Source of the DNA: Rhyzopertha dominica
Taxonomy: Eukaryota > Arthropoda > Insecta > Coleoptera > Bostrichidae
Direction: 5' to 3'
DNA length: 64,000 nucleotides
Assembly (NCBI GenBank): GCA_025024175.1
Contig: QCXZ01000003.1
Coordinates: 20,480,392-20,544,391, forward strand
Shown here: in pieces, positions 32,973 to 43,033 of the stretch
Numbering within the stretch: position 1 is the stretch's first letter
Layout: each line of letters starts with the position of its first letter
Notes under the pieces: generated by a model
What the model saw: the letters and a program-made list of their open reading frames with translations, nothing else
Database searches by the model: none
Told to the model about the DNA's origin: nothing
Made by a program: the position numbers and the translations under genes

Positions 32973-35900
32973 CTACTCCTCGTTTTCTTTGAGGTCTTTT
33001 GCATGCCATAAGCCCTTGAAGTTCCCATGTTCATCTTGGAGCTCATACGTCCACGGTGACACGCGTTTCTTTATGCGAAAGGGACCTACATATCGCGGAG
33101 CTAATTTCGCGCTGTAATGACGCGCCGCATCAGACAAAACGTGGTTTCGTCTCCACACTAACTGATTAGGTAGATACTGAGTGTATCTACGTCTTAAATT
33201 GTACGCCTTCGTAGCTTGTTTACCCGCCTGTTCCAAACGCTTTCTAACTTCTTCCAAAATTTTACTTAGCACGGAATTTCTTTCTATTAGCGCTTGTACT
33301 GGATCAGCATCATCGCGATTTCCTCGATCATAGTCCGTACCCGAAAGTACCATATGACGGCCAAAATTCAAAAAGAATGGACTTTGTTTAGTAACTTCGT
33401 GCCTCGCCGTTCTAATGGCGCACGCGATCTGCGAAATATTCGCGTCCCACACTCGATGATTGTCTGAAACGTACATTGCCAACATTGTTTTTACGGTACG
33501 GTTTACCCTTTCAGTCGGATTTGCGCGAGGATTATAAAAAGCACAAAATTTGATCATAAACTGATACTTTTGCGATAGCTTGTTTATTTCCTTCGACCTA
33601 AATTGCGGACCATTATCACATATAAGAAATTTTGGGACTCCGTAAATCAAAAACACTTCTTCCTCTAATTTTCGAGCTACAATTTCCGCCGAAGATTTCC
33701 GCAATGGAAACAATAACGAATACTTGGTCATATAATCGGTAACTACCAGTATGAACGCATTACCCTTAACCGATCGCGGCAGTGGCCCCATTAAATCAGT
33801 GGAAATCATTTCCCACGGTTTGTTGGCTTTAGGGTGAGAAGCCTGCATGTCGCTTGGTACTTTTTGACTCGTCTTATGGGCCGCACAAATTGAACACTTT
33901 CTAACGTACTTTCCAATATCTGCCCGCATTTTGGGCCAATAATATTTTTCCGCAATTCTCCCATATGTCTTCCATACTCCCATATGACCGGCCAATGGGG
34001 GATCGTGAGCTTCGGATATTATAAGGCTCCTTTCTTTCTTCGGCACAACCAACTTCCACGACTCCTTTTCTGAAATTAGTGCTGCAGGATCATTTTTCAC
34101 GTATTTAAACAACTTGTCACCTTCCAATCGCCAATTGTTAAAGTGCAATGGATCACGTTCCACACATCGTCGCATCTTTTCATACCAAGCATCTGTACTG
34201 GATTGTGTCACTTCTACTGCCTTCGGAGCGTCAACCTTATCTAACACTGGGACTGACCGTGAAAGTAAATCCGGCACCAAATGTTCCTTGCCCTTTCGAT
34301 GGATGATGCGCATGTCGTACTGTTGTAATCTAACTGCCCATCTGGCAAGACGTCCCGACGGTTCCTTTAAATTCTGCAACCACACTAGAGAGTAGTGGTC
34401 TGTAATGACCGTAAACCTTACTCCTTCTAGATAAGGACGAAGTTTTTCTACTGCCCAAAGCACCGCAAGACATTCTCGCTCCGTGGTACTATACTGTCGT
34501 TCTTGTCTGGTCAATGAACGGCTTAAATAACAGATTACTCTCTCTCCATCCTCGGTAGGTTGTGTTAGCACCGCTCCTATGCCAAATCCCGACGCATCTG
34601 TCTGAACTTCAAATGGCAAATCATAGTCCGGACAACTAAGCACAGGAGAAGCAATTAAGGTCTCTTTCATCTGGTTGAAAGCGCGATCACATTCCGGAGA
34701 CCAACAAAATGCCTTAGATTTCTTTAGCAAATTTGCTATGGGAGCCACAGTCGTTGCAAAATTAGGTACGAATCTGCGATACCACGAGAAAGATCCTAGC
34801 ACCCTGCGTACTTCTCTTACCGTTTTCGGCACAGGCAGCTCCAACATAGCTTTTACCTTTTCAGGGTCCACATGTAAGCCATTGCGATCCACAACATAAC
34901 CCAAATATTTCATCTGTGGTCGGCAAAACTGGCATTTCTCAAAACTGATCACCAAATTGGCTTCGTGCAAACGCCGAAAGACTTCCTCTAATATTTCCAA
35001 ATGTTTCTCAAAAGTTTTTGTCACTATGACAATGTCGTCAAGGTAAACGAACACGTATGGCTCAAGGTCGGCTCCCAATACTTGGTCAATGATTCTTTGC
35101 CAAGTCGCTGCCGAATTATGAAGCCCAAAGGGCATCCTTTTAAACTGCCACAATCCTCGATTCGGTACGGTAAACGCTGTGTACTGCTTGCTACTCTCGG
35201 CCATTGGTACTTGCCAGTATGCAGATTTTATATCCAAAGACGATAAATAATGAGCGTTCCGCAATTTATCTAACGTATCGTGTACTTGTGGAAGTGGATA
35301 ACAGTCTCTAACCGTCACCGAGTTCAATTTCCGAAAATCTACGCAAAATCGGTAACTATTATCTTTTTTCTTCACTAGGACTATCGGAGACGCCCACGGA
35401 CTGTTAGATTTTTCGATGACATCTAATTCCAACATTTCTTTTAAAGCGTTATCGATGTGCTGTTGAATGACCGGCGACACCCTATAATAACGTTGCTTAA
35501 TTGGCGGCGAGTCCGTCATTATTACATGTTCTCCAACATTTGTACAACCGAGTTTATTCGTCATTGCTTCCATGTTTTTGTTTATCACGGCATTCAGTTT
35601 AACCCTTTCTACCGGCGACAATACCGTTTGATCATAAACGCTTTCCACCGCATTTACCGTCTCACCGTTTTGTGAAAAATGCCATTCGTTATTTCTCAAA
35701 TCGGGTACGATTCCAATTTTTCGCCAAAAATCTGCCCCTAATATAAGTAAATGTGGCAACTCCGGCACTACTAGTACCTCGATTAAACAAATTCTACCTC
35801 GCACTTCAATAGGGATTTCACAAACACCTAGAGCCTCACACTTTTGGGCATTCGCTACGGTACAAAATATAGATCGCGTTTTATCAAGCGTTATTCCTAA

Positions 35901-36155
35901 TCCACTGACAAATTCCCATCCTTTACTACCCAAGATGGTTCTTGAAGCACCCGAATCTAACAAACCTAACACAGCATGACCTAAGACATTAACTTTCAAA
36001 TACGGGCGTTCATCATTTCGTGCGTGATCTAAAATATAATCTAATATAGCACTAATATCCGAATTGGTCGAGTTAATAACAGGGCCGCTTCCATCCCGAC
36101 CGACTAAAAGCGACGCCTGGCGTTTCCCGATGAACCTTTGTAGCAATCTGGGCAA
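32973..36155 (-). CDS. pol: Gypsy pol polyprotein (protease, RT, RNase H, integrase), 1060 codons
   Basis: One uninterrupted frame. Domains in order: aspartic protease with DSGAS (about residue 67); reverse transcriptase with SLDIKSAYWQ, MPFGLHNSA and YLDD (about 371-374); RNase H with TDASGFGIGAVL (about 519); an integrase zinc-binding HHCC segment (HDPPLAGH...CSICAAHK, about 717-760); and catalytic DDE residues in STDLMG, CDNGPQF and NPTERVNR (about 787, 847, 882). The C-terminus carries the GPFRI / LWHAKDL tail common in arthropod Ty3/gypsy elements; no chromodomain was seen. Pol begins 52 bases inside the end of gag in the -1 frame, so it is probably made by ribosomal frameshifting. All catalytic residues look intact. 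Confidence 0.95.
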   Translation of the reverse strand: MPRLLQRFIGKRQASLLVGRDGSGPVINSTNSDISAILDYILDHARNDERPYLKVNVLGHAVLGLLDSGASRTILGSKGWEFVSGLGITLDKTRSIFCTVANAQKCEALGVCEIPIEVRGRICLIEVLVVPELPHLLILGADFWRKIGIVPDLRNNEWHFSQNGETVNAVESVYDQTVLSPVERVKLNAVINKNMEAMTNKLGCTNVGEHVIMTDSPPIKQRYYRVSPVIQQHIDNALKEMLELDVIEKSNSPWASPIVLVKKKDNSYRFCVDFRKLNSVTVRDCYPLPQVHDTLDKLRNAHYLSSLDIKSAYWQVPMAESSKQYTAFTVPNRGLWQFKRMPFGLHNSAATWQRIIDQVLGADLEPYVFVYLDDIVIVTKTFEKHLEILEEVFRRLHEANLVISFEKCQFCRPQMKYLGYVVDRNGLHVDPEKVKAMLELPVPKTVREVRRVLGSFSWYRRFVPNFATTVAPIANLLKKSKAFCWSPECDRAFNQMKETLIASPVLSCPDYDLPFEVQTDASGFGIGAVLTQPTEDGERVICYLSRSLTRQERQYSTTERECLAVLWAVEKLRPYLEGVRFTVITDHYSLVWLQNLKEPSGRLARWAVRLQQYDMRIIHRKGKEHLVPDLLSRSVPVLDKVDAPKAVEVTQSSTDAWYEKMRRCVERDPLHFNNWRLEGDKLFKYVKNDPAALISEKESWKLVVPKKERSLIISEAHDPPLAGHMGVWKTYGRIAEKYYWPKMRADIGKYVRKCSICAAHKTSQKVPSDMQASHPKANKPWEMISTDLMGPLPRSVKGNAFILVVTDYMTKYSLLFPLRKSSAEIVARKLEEEVFLIYGVPKFLICDNGPQFRSKEINKLSQKYQFMIKFCAFYNPRANPTERVNRTVKTMLAMYVSDNHRVWDANISQIACAIRTARHEVTKQSPFFLNFGRHMVLSGTDYDRGNRDDADPVQALIERNSVLSKILEEVRKRLEQAGKQATKAYNLRRRYTQYLPNQLVWRRNHVLSDAARHYSAKLAPRYVGPFRIKKRVSPWTYELQDEHGNFKGLWHAKDLKENEE

Positions 36156-37420
36156 GTTCGTTTAGTGTATCCCTCTTTTTTACATCCGTAACAAATTCTT
36201 CGCCTCTTTTCTAAACACCCAGCGGCCTTATGCCCAGGTTTACCGCAATTAAAACATAAAAACTCGGACGTATTATGTTGTGTACTCTTTAGCTCCGCAA
36301 CGGCAACCCTATCCACGTCTTCATTTACTCCCACGTATGCTAAATCGGGTTCTAACGCAATAGCCCTACGAGGCGGTGGTTGAAACGCTTCTACCGATTC
36401 TCTTTTTGCTTCAAGACGCCTACAGAGGTCACGTAATTGAGCTATCGTCTTAACTTCCACCAAACCTAACTGACTCTGGTAAAATGGTGCAATATTTCGA
36501 AGAAGAATCTTTAATTTAGCCTCTTCCGAAATGGAACATGTGAGCCTCTCAAATAAAGACGACATAATGGCTAAATAAATACCTATCGTTTCATCCGCGC
36601 CTTGTGTCCGATGCCTAATCTCATCTAACAATTTTTCATTATAATCTGCGGGTTGGAATTCCACTCTCAACTGTTCTACAAGTTCTCCCCAACTACTAAC
36701 GTACTTCCNCGCATCTCTGTACCAACATAACGCTTTCCCTGAGAACAGATCAATCGCGCTATTGAATAGAACATCTTCTGAAACATTCCGCGCACCGCAA
36801 AGTTCTTGCACCCTTTGAATAAAAGCATTAACACTTAATCCCTTTTTATCGCCTGAAAATTTGACGTCCCACTTATTTACTGGTACTGGTTTAATATAAG
36901 TTCGCGGTATTTCGATCGGTGTAGATTGCCCCCTAGACGGACCTGGTAAATCTATCGTAGGCGACTCTAATATACTCAAGGCAGGCGGCACATCAACCCG
37001 TNTCTTACTAAACTTTTCTGCTTTATCTTCCNATTCTGACATGCCATTCAACACAGACGCTAATAATTTTGATTTTATTTCCAGTTCCTTATCAGTCTCG
37101 GCCTTCATTCTATTAATCCTACCCATAACATGAAATAGCTTTGACTCTATCTTTACAAAACTAGCAGAACTGCGATTATCTTCAAATTTATTTAGCAAGT
37201 CCGTTATTTCAGTCAATTTTTCTTCAACCGCCCTTTTATCCTCTTCATACGTGTACGGATATTGCGGTACCGTAAAACTATTCCCGGTTTCTTCCAACTT
37301 TATCGCCCGATTCAAATTTTTTCGCATTTCGTCAACCGTTCCGATAGCAATTCCACGTACTGACAATTCGTAATTCAATTCATTCTGCGTTAATCTATAA
37401 ATATTCATTTTCCCAGACAT
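36104..37420 (-). CDS. gag: Gypsy gag with two zinc knuckles
   Basis: The frame is open from inside the LTR, but the likely start is the Met at 37420 (MSGKMNIYRL), which lies after the primer site. A coiled N-terminal half is followed by a capsid-like region (FSGDKKGLSVNAFIQRVQEL, ALCWYRDA, LRVEFQP) and two CCHC-type knuckles near the end. The first, CFNCGKPGHKAAGC, is canonical; the second, CYGCKKEGYTKRTC, has Tyr in place of His. Three codons contain N. It assembles the retrotransposon particle and binds its RNA. It overlaps pol by 52 bases. Confidence 0.9.
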   Translation of the reverse strand: MSGKMNIYRLTQNELNYELSVRGIAIGTVDEMRKNLNRAIKLEETGNSFTVPQYPYTYEEDKRAVEEKLTEITDLLNKFEDNRSSASFVKIESKLFHVMGRINRMKAETDKELEIKSKLLASVLNGMSEXEDKAEKFSKXRVDVPPALSILESPTIDLPGPSRGQSTPIEIPRTYIKPVPVNKWDVKFSGDKKGLSVNAFIQRVQELCGARNVSEDVLFNSAIDLFSGKALCWYRDAXKYVSSWGELVEQLRVEFQPADYNEKLLDEIRHRTQGADETIGIYLAIMSSLFERLTCSISEEAKLKILLRNIAPFYQSQLGLVEVKTIAQLRDLCRRLEAKRESVEAFQPPPRRAIALEPDLAYVGVNEDVDRVAVAELKSTQHNTSEFLCFNCGKPGHKAAGCLEKRRRICYGCKKEGYTKRTCPDCYKGSSGNARRRF

Positions 37421-37481
37421 CTTGGAAATAATTTTAGAAGAAACCAAATAGATACCAAACAGCAACAATAAAAAAATGATG

Positions 37482-37499
37482 GCCCCACGTTGGGCGCCA
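37482..37499 (-). other. Gypsy primer-binding site (tRNA-Lys type)
   Basis: The minus strand reads TGGCGCCCAACGTGGGGC, 4 bases from the 5' LTR. This 18-mer is the complement of the 3' end of tRNA-Lys and is the standard minus-strand primer site of Lys-primed retroelements. Confidence 0.85.
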
Positions 37500-37503
37500 A
37501 ATA

Positions 37504-39012
37504 TGTGACGCAAAAAAAATTATAACAATTAAATACTTGTATTAAAACTAAAACAAGGCAATAAATCCCCTACCGGAGTATGATACACGGGGTAGATGCC
37601 AGCTAACCCAATGGAGATGGGCTGGGTTAAAAACAAAGACTTGCCTGAGCGCCACTTGGTTTAACTACCCCCTTGCGTAGCGGAATAAACCAAGAAATTC
37701 CAGGTAGGTATAAAAACGATTTGTAATGACTGATAAAAGCACTAGTAATATATAAATAAATTTAATATCTCCCGTGGATGAAAGTATAATTACAGGTAAG
37801 TATGCAACTAAATATTAGGGCGATATTCACAAAAAAATTACTAATCCGTAGCGCAAATCGATGACTAAAAGTTCATCTAAATAATCAACAAAATAATTAA
37901 ACGCATCAAAAAATCTCCGTCGATTTGATCGCTCGGATAAATAACTATTCAATTATTGAGTCAATACTTTTCTGACAAAACAAAAAAAAAGAAACAAACA
38001 AAATGTTCAATTTCTTCACCGTACGTGTACACGTTCAGTTTACAAATAAACGTTTTCTACAATTACTTAATGAATCAAACAATTACCAATAGTTGCGCGT
38101 TTCGATAAATCCAGATGAACTATAGCTGATTTAATTAAATGCAAACGTCTATAAATATGCTGTTTTCGCGACTAGTCAATAAAAAAAACTGTACAACACA
38201 TTTGTCATGCAACTTATCTGGTTTTCCTATAAATGCTTTACGAATTTTAGGGCGAATTGTGGCTCTCTAGACGGCTTCGGGATGGGCAGCGATGACAATC
38301 GTACGGGCTGTTAATACGGTGAACCAATCCTTCAGGATGTCCCACAGATCCGACGGTCAAACGGGAACAGGAGCGCACCTCCCTGACAAGGGCACGTAGA
38401 TGATAGACACCGCGATATAAAAGCGATTTATGCCGGGATTAAAAAAAAACCCTAAAATAGGATAAGACGATGTGTATTGGCACAGCAATGACCGTAAAAT
38501 ATTAAATAGTTACCTCTTCTGTCGAGGGTTTTGATTGGAATCCGTTACTCTGCTCTGATTTCCGCGTGGAACGTGGTTTGTGAATTTGAATCCTGTCGAA
38601 CGACAGATCGAAGATCCAGTACCTTAATCTCAAAACAACCAACTGGACACTTCCTTGAGCGAATAGGGCAGTACCTCCCTCAATCATAAGGAATCCTAAT
38701 GAAGATTTTACACTTGCCCTATCGCTATTCACGCTAAACCACAAGCTGTTTTCTATTCTAATTCAAAGCATTTTTCTCGCCGAATCCCTGGCTTAGCAGC
38801 GCGCAAAAAAGAACCGGTCGAATACAGAAAAAGCCCATGTCCACAAAACATACGCCTAGAGCCATCTTTCTCGTGACGAAGAATACACACAAATAATGAA
38901 ACAGTTATCTTTAACTAGAAATTTTCTAAATTGGTATTTGGAAATATTAAGACCTTTTTTATAAACGGTGTCAATGAGCTATAGCTTCGAACGTGGATTT
39001 TGAACCGTTACA
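37504..39012 (-). repeat. Gypsy 5' LTR (1509 bp)
   Basis: It is identical to 31300-32807 in every stretch compared, except for one extra A in the A-run near 37982. It borders DIRS gag sequence at 39013. Confidence 0.95.
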
Positions 39013-39284
39013 CGGGCTACGGTAATCGCCGTTCTTCTCGGAGCTGCCGCTATTGTAAGCTGAGCGTGCTCGAGATCTGCTTCGAAAATGACGTCTACCG
39101 TTACTAGAACGAGAGCTACTCCTGCTTTTGTGGCGGGAAATATCCCGAGACCTATGTCTCCTAGCACGTTTTTATACTTGTGCAACCTACCTTCTAACTT
39201 ATTTAATCTTTTCCATAAATCACGCCTAGAAACGTCGACCGACTCGCTACTTGACGTGTCATTTTTTATATCCATTTTCATCAA
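39013..39284 (-). pseudogene. DIRS gag, N-terminal piece
   Basis: It starts MMKMDIKNDTSSSESVDVSR and RRDLWKRLNKLEGRLHKYKN on the minus strand. After that, a one-base change of frame gives the better reading, an Arg/Ser-rich stretch (RRHRSRDISRHKSRSSSRSS) typical of nucleic-acid-binding gag. It ends ...DYRSP at the gypsy LTR border and would continue into 31297. Confidence 0.65.
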
Positions 39285-39421
39285 ACCTAAATTGTATTAT
39301 GCTGGAAAGAATAGTTTATGTGTGCTGTATGTGTTACTTACGTGTTAGCACAACTGTAATTAATAGTGATTTAACACCACAAAGAAAATACGCATGTGCA
39401 CGCTGGCTGCACGAAACAACG

Positions 39422-39560
39422 AATGATCTGTAAACACCTTGGTAGCCAAGTGATAGGTAATGGCCAACTGTTCAAAATTTTTTTATTGTATTATCTTCGA
39501 AAAAAACGCGCACCTGGCAGTACTCAGCAGCGTACTACATAGTGATACTGAGGATTGGAT
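39422..39560 (-). repeat. DIRS terminal inverted repeat, 5' side of element
   Basis: Reverse complement of 27171-27312, with only a few substitutions (for example CGCGCACC versus the complement of GGTGCACG). The element ends at about 39573 (GCTGTCATATAAT), as defined by the internal complementary region. Confidence 0.85.
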
Positions 39561-39573
39561 GCTGTCATATAAT

Positions 39574-41380
39574 GTTCCATATTTTATAGAGTTCGGTGGT
39601 ATCAACTGACCCGCCCGGTGTGTATAACCAAGGTTTGTGCTTGTTTGTGTTTGGCACAAGTGGTTTCTTGATAACTTTTTTTGCTATTTTTGTATATAGG
39701 TCTAACCACTGCCACTGTGATGGAGTGTGGCCAGCTTCTAATATTTTATTAAAGACTGTAGCCAAGGGATGCAGTATGACTGTTTTTAACCAATTTTTAA
39801 ACAATGGCACTCTTATAAACATTGTCACAACATTTATAGAATGTTTAAAGAAGCATCTTTACAAAACATTTTAGTTATATACAATATCCTATAATGGTTT
39901 AGTAGGTGTTATAGAACAGTTTTGTAGATACTTACAGAGGTGGTAAATCAGTTACAAAATATGGTTTTATAGCAATTTATTATAAAACAGTTTTATAAAT
40001 GTTACGGTATTATTTATTATGCGACAATTCTGTTGCAATCAGCATATTCAAAGGGATCTTTCAGTGTTTTAACTGATTTGGCGGAGAATAATTTATTTCT
40101 TAACAACTGGGTAAAGTTGCAACCCATATTCCTCTTCTGTAAAATAAAACATGTCCTCAGTCCGAGATATATATACGTACCTGATGACATAAAAATATGC
40201 TTAGTATTGAATTGTAGTCACATGAAACTACTACCAAACAAATTTTCTGTAAAACGTGCATATATGTGTACAAGATTATTAAGCACTTCAAAAATAATAA
40301 GTGTTTCATCAATTTAAAAGAAATATTTACAAAATACAAAATCTTTTTAATCATTCGCATCTTAAACCTATATGCACAGTTTACAAACCGCACCTTATAA
40401 TAATTTTAAATAATATAAAACTTTTGTACATTACTTTTTTGTAAAAAATAATTTTTAGTGGGCTTTACACAATGGCAGCCATATATGTGATTAAAATCGT
40501 GATAAGATAATATGGCTTCTTCTTTATAAAACACGTTTATCACAGAAGAAATTGCTTTATAACAAGTTGTTTTTTTACATGGGTCAAATCAAAACTTAAT
40601 ATAATAGTTTTATAGATATTCACAAGATGACGATTCAGTGTTGAATAACACATATTTAAACCATTTATAAAATAATTAGTCTCCACTGGGAAAAGTTCTA
40701 TAAAAAGTTGTGTAAACCTTTATACAATGAGTATAAAACTGTTTTATAATTTTGCTGTGAACACGTTCCTAACACTAAACTATATAACAATTTAATGTAC
40801 ATACTTGAAGCTGAATACTTATAAAATAAAATAGGTGTTGAGGAACAATAATAAAACAACAATAAAGCAAATATGCCTTGCTATTTGGAAATTATAAAAT
40901 AATTTTGCTTGTTGGGAAGTTACCTAATTGTTCCACCTTGTCCTATTGATCCTAGTGTCTTTATGGTGCTTTAGTGTGCTAATGTGCTTTCTAACTTCTT
41001 CATCTGTCGGGTTAAGAAATATTGTATGGGGATTGTTTTGATTAATGTGTTTGAAATGCAAGTCGAACTGGATTTATTCTTTTTCTGCTAAAGATATCCC
41101 TATATTGATGAAATAGGTGTTGAATGCACTTGCAATTTCTTGAACAATAACTGGGCCTATAGCTTGTTTAGTAATTTTTGTCTCAGTCAAGGTTTTTACT
41201 ATCTTCCATGTGCTTGTACTAGTTCTATTTTCATTAAATTTTATGTTCAGTTTTTAATGATGATACAATGCCTTAAAAAGTTCCTGCTTTCTGTCATTTG
41301 CGTTAGTATGTTTGTTGTAATCCAATGCTTTCTGGCTAGTTCTCCAGATTTATTTTTCACAAGATAATTTGTCTTCAGCC
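39574..41380 (-). pseudogene. LINE fragment (Jockey/CR1-like), truncated at the DIRS border
   Basis: On the minus strand, 41220-41000 reads TWKIVKTLTETK, then ASAFNTYFINIGISLAEKE and FLNPTDEEV, the linker between endonuclease and reverse transcriptase in Jockey/CR1-type LINEs. Further down, 39828-39690 reads HPLATVFNKILEAGHTPSQW, the start of the RT. About 1 kb between them is AT-rich and decayed. The fragment stops at the end of the DIRS at 39573; I could not find its continuation beyond 27115. Confidence 0.65.
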
Positions 41381-42757
41381 ACTTAAACTGACCAATATGA
41401 AATTTGAAAGTTTAACCAAACTATTTAAACAAAAATGCCTGGCTAGAGTTAGGTTAGGGCAGTTAGGGTTATTACGTTGCACTTGGGACACATGCAGCAC
41501 ATGCAATGTTGTCAGTGGTACTTTATCGCTTTCTTCCTAACTACAGCCAGAGATAGTCCTGACAGTTTCAAAATTTATTATATCGTTCTTATATGTACGT
41601 ATACAAACTTTAAACATTATCAAGCATCAAGCATCGTTTAATTCCTCATAATAAAAACATTAGTTCAAAAGCAGGTTCGATGGTTAAAGTGTTTCAGGAA
41701 AAGGTCAGTGAATGCGCTTATTATATTGAACTATTCATTATAGAATTAACTGTCTGAAGAGTGATTTGAGTTATTTTCACAAATATGCCTTAAGTTGACT
41801 CATGAATATCCCATATCAAAAATATACCTATCAATGTCACAATGTCAGTTTACGAGTATTTTCCTCACGTATCGCCTACAACGTATTGAAAATCCATACT
41901 TTCGTTTTTTTTTTGGCAAACGAACCGGAAACAATCGCAAACAAATGGCTTTGTGCTTCAATTTTTATGTACATATCAAATGTGAAATAAAAAAAATTGT
42001 GAGACGACCCTATTGTTTTGAAACACATTTTCCATTTGTTTATTATTGTGTTATAATTTATAATGCGAGTCAAACACAACTTCAATCACAATGACAGATA
42101 GGTCTACTAATAAGTGAAGTTCAAGGAAGAGGAATCTATAGGAAGCAGTCTTAATTAATTTTTAGGTCCTTTAATATGTTTGATTGATTAAAATGTTGAC
42201 AGCAGAAGTATCCTTTTTAATCCCTAACACTGTGATTTAATGTACTTCTGAAGCCTGGTGTGAAAGAAGTAAATATTAGATTCCTGACATAGAAAATTGA
42301 TAGAACAGACATTTCTGTACTTAAATTTTTACTATCTGAGCCAGATCTTCTAAAATGGTTGCATAAATCACAACATAAACTATCATTTGCACACTTCTTT
42401 AAAGAATAAATAAACCATTGTTATTTACTTAATTAGATGTGAAATGAATATTATCAATACAGCGTTTGCTGACAAGTGGCTCTATGCAAAGATTGTTTAT
42501 TATAGAACGACTCCCACTATGTCCTATCTCTTTCTAACACGGCAGATTAGGGAATGGGTTTGCTCCATAAGGCTTCTTGTGTATATCTCTCACCTAATAC
42601 TGTGGCATAAATGTAGTAAAATTTTCTTCCAGACTGCTTATGCCGTGGTTTAACCATCAAACTGAACACATCACTGCCACCATGAAGCAATGAAATGTTT
42701 GAAAAGAGGGAATACATTGGGGTATAACATGGTATAACAGCCCGGAAGAAGATTTTA

Positions 42758-42902
42758 CTAATATCCAAATCAGGAAAGAACCAATTTTCGTCATCACTTT
42801 GTCGAGTTACGACGTATGTCTAAGGTATAGCGGTGTAGCATAGACATATGATGTAACTCGACAATATACTGATGAAAGTTGGTTCTTTCCTGATTTGGAT
42901 AC
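42758..42902. mobile_element. 145 bp hairpin MITE
   Basis: TATCCAAATCAGGAAAGAACCAA at the left and TTGGTTCTTTCCTGATTTGGATA at the right are reverse complements. The arms extend about 63 bases through GTCGAGTTAC/GTAACTCGAC and AGACATA. It is non-coding and lies 130 bases before the next SWT1 exon. Confidence 0.75.
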
Positions 42903-43033
42903 TAAATTGTTTATATATGGTTTGTTACTATGTAGGTAGCATTACCCAGTTATTATAAATTACATATCAGTAATATAACACTTATAAACTGTTTCAGAAC
43001 TATCTTTATGTATAACGTGCTTTTGTATTACAG

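Larger units (their letters stand above)
31300..39012 (-). mobile_element. Complete Ty3/gypsy LTR retrotransposon, 7713 bp, young
   Basis: Two almost identical LTRs (31300-32807 and 37504-39012) flank, on the minus strand, a tRNA-Lys-type primer-binding site, gag, an overlapping pol and a polypurine tract. There is no env-like frame after pol; pol stops 165 bases before the polypurine tract/LTR border region. The only LTR difference I found is one A in a homopolymer (8 versus 9), which implies recent insertion. No short target duplication flanks it (ATTCGT versus CGGGCT). Apart from three N characters in gag the coding capacity is intact. Confidence 0.95.
27115..39573 (-). mobile_element. DIRS-type tyrosine-recombinase retrotransposon, interrupted by a gypsy element
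   Basis: Order on the minus strand: terminal repeat (39560-39422), gag start (39284-39013), the gypsy insertion, gag continuation (31297 to about 30350), reverse transcriptase and RNase H (about 30350-28950), tyrosine recombinase (28749-27724), an internal complementary region, and the other terminal repeat. Without the gypsy the element is about 4.75 kb, usual for DIRS. Stops, a deletion in the RT and an altered RT active site show that it is inactive. The end positions come from the internal complementary region, which joins the sequences of both outer ends. Confidence 0.85.
21225..43033 (+). other. SWT1: 21.8 kb transposon-filled third-last intron splitting the SWT1 PIN domain
   Basis: The intron runs from GTGAGT at 21225 to TATTACAG at 43033, between the PDDEI-containing strand and the LLTND strand of one PIN domain. 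It contains, in order, AT-rich DNA with several N characters (21240-22540), a Harbinger palindrome, a third Harbinger copy with an insertion, a DIRS element with a gypsy inside, a LINE fragment and a small MITE. The stretches 26950-27112 and 41380-42750 show nothing recognisable; 39900-40900 is AT-rich with many TTTATAAAAC-like strings. Confidence 0.85.

Noticed and set aside
34114..35675. Several plus-strand frames of 70-90 codons
   Set aside because: They are antisense shadows of the gypsy pol gene.
32973..37513. Possible endogenous retrovirus with an envelope gene
   Set aside because: After pol there are only 165 bases before the polypurine tract and no open frame with a signal peptide or membrane anchor; it is a plain LTR retrotransposon.
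36104..37513. Gag start at 37513 with a hydrophobic leader (IIFLLLLFGIYLVSS)
   Set aside because: That stretch begins inside the LTR and covers the primer-binding site; the Met at 37420 is the more probable start.
39900..40900. Many TTTATAAAAC-like strings, suspected satellite
   Set aside because: Spacing is irregular and there is no fixed unit; base composition explains it.
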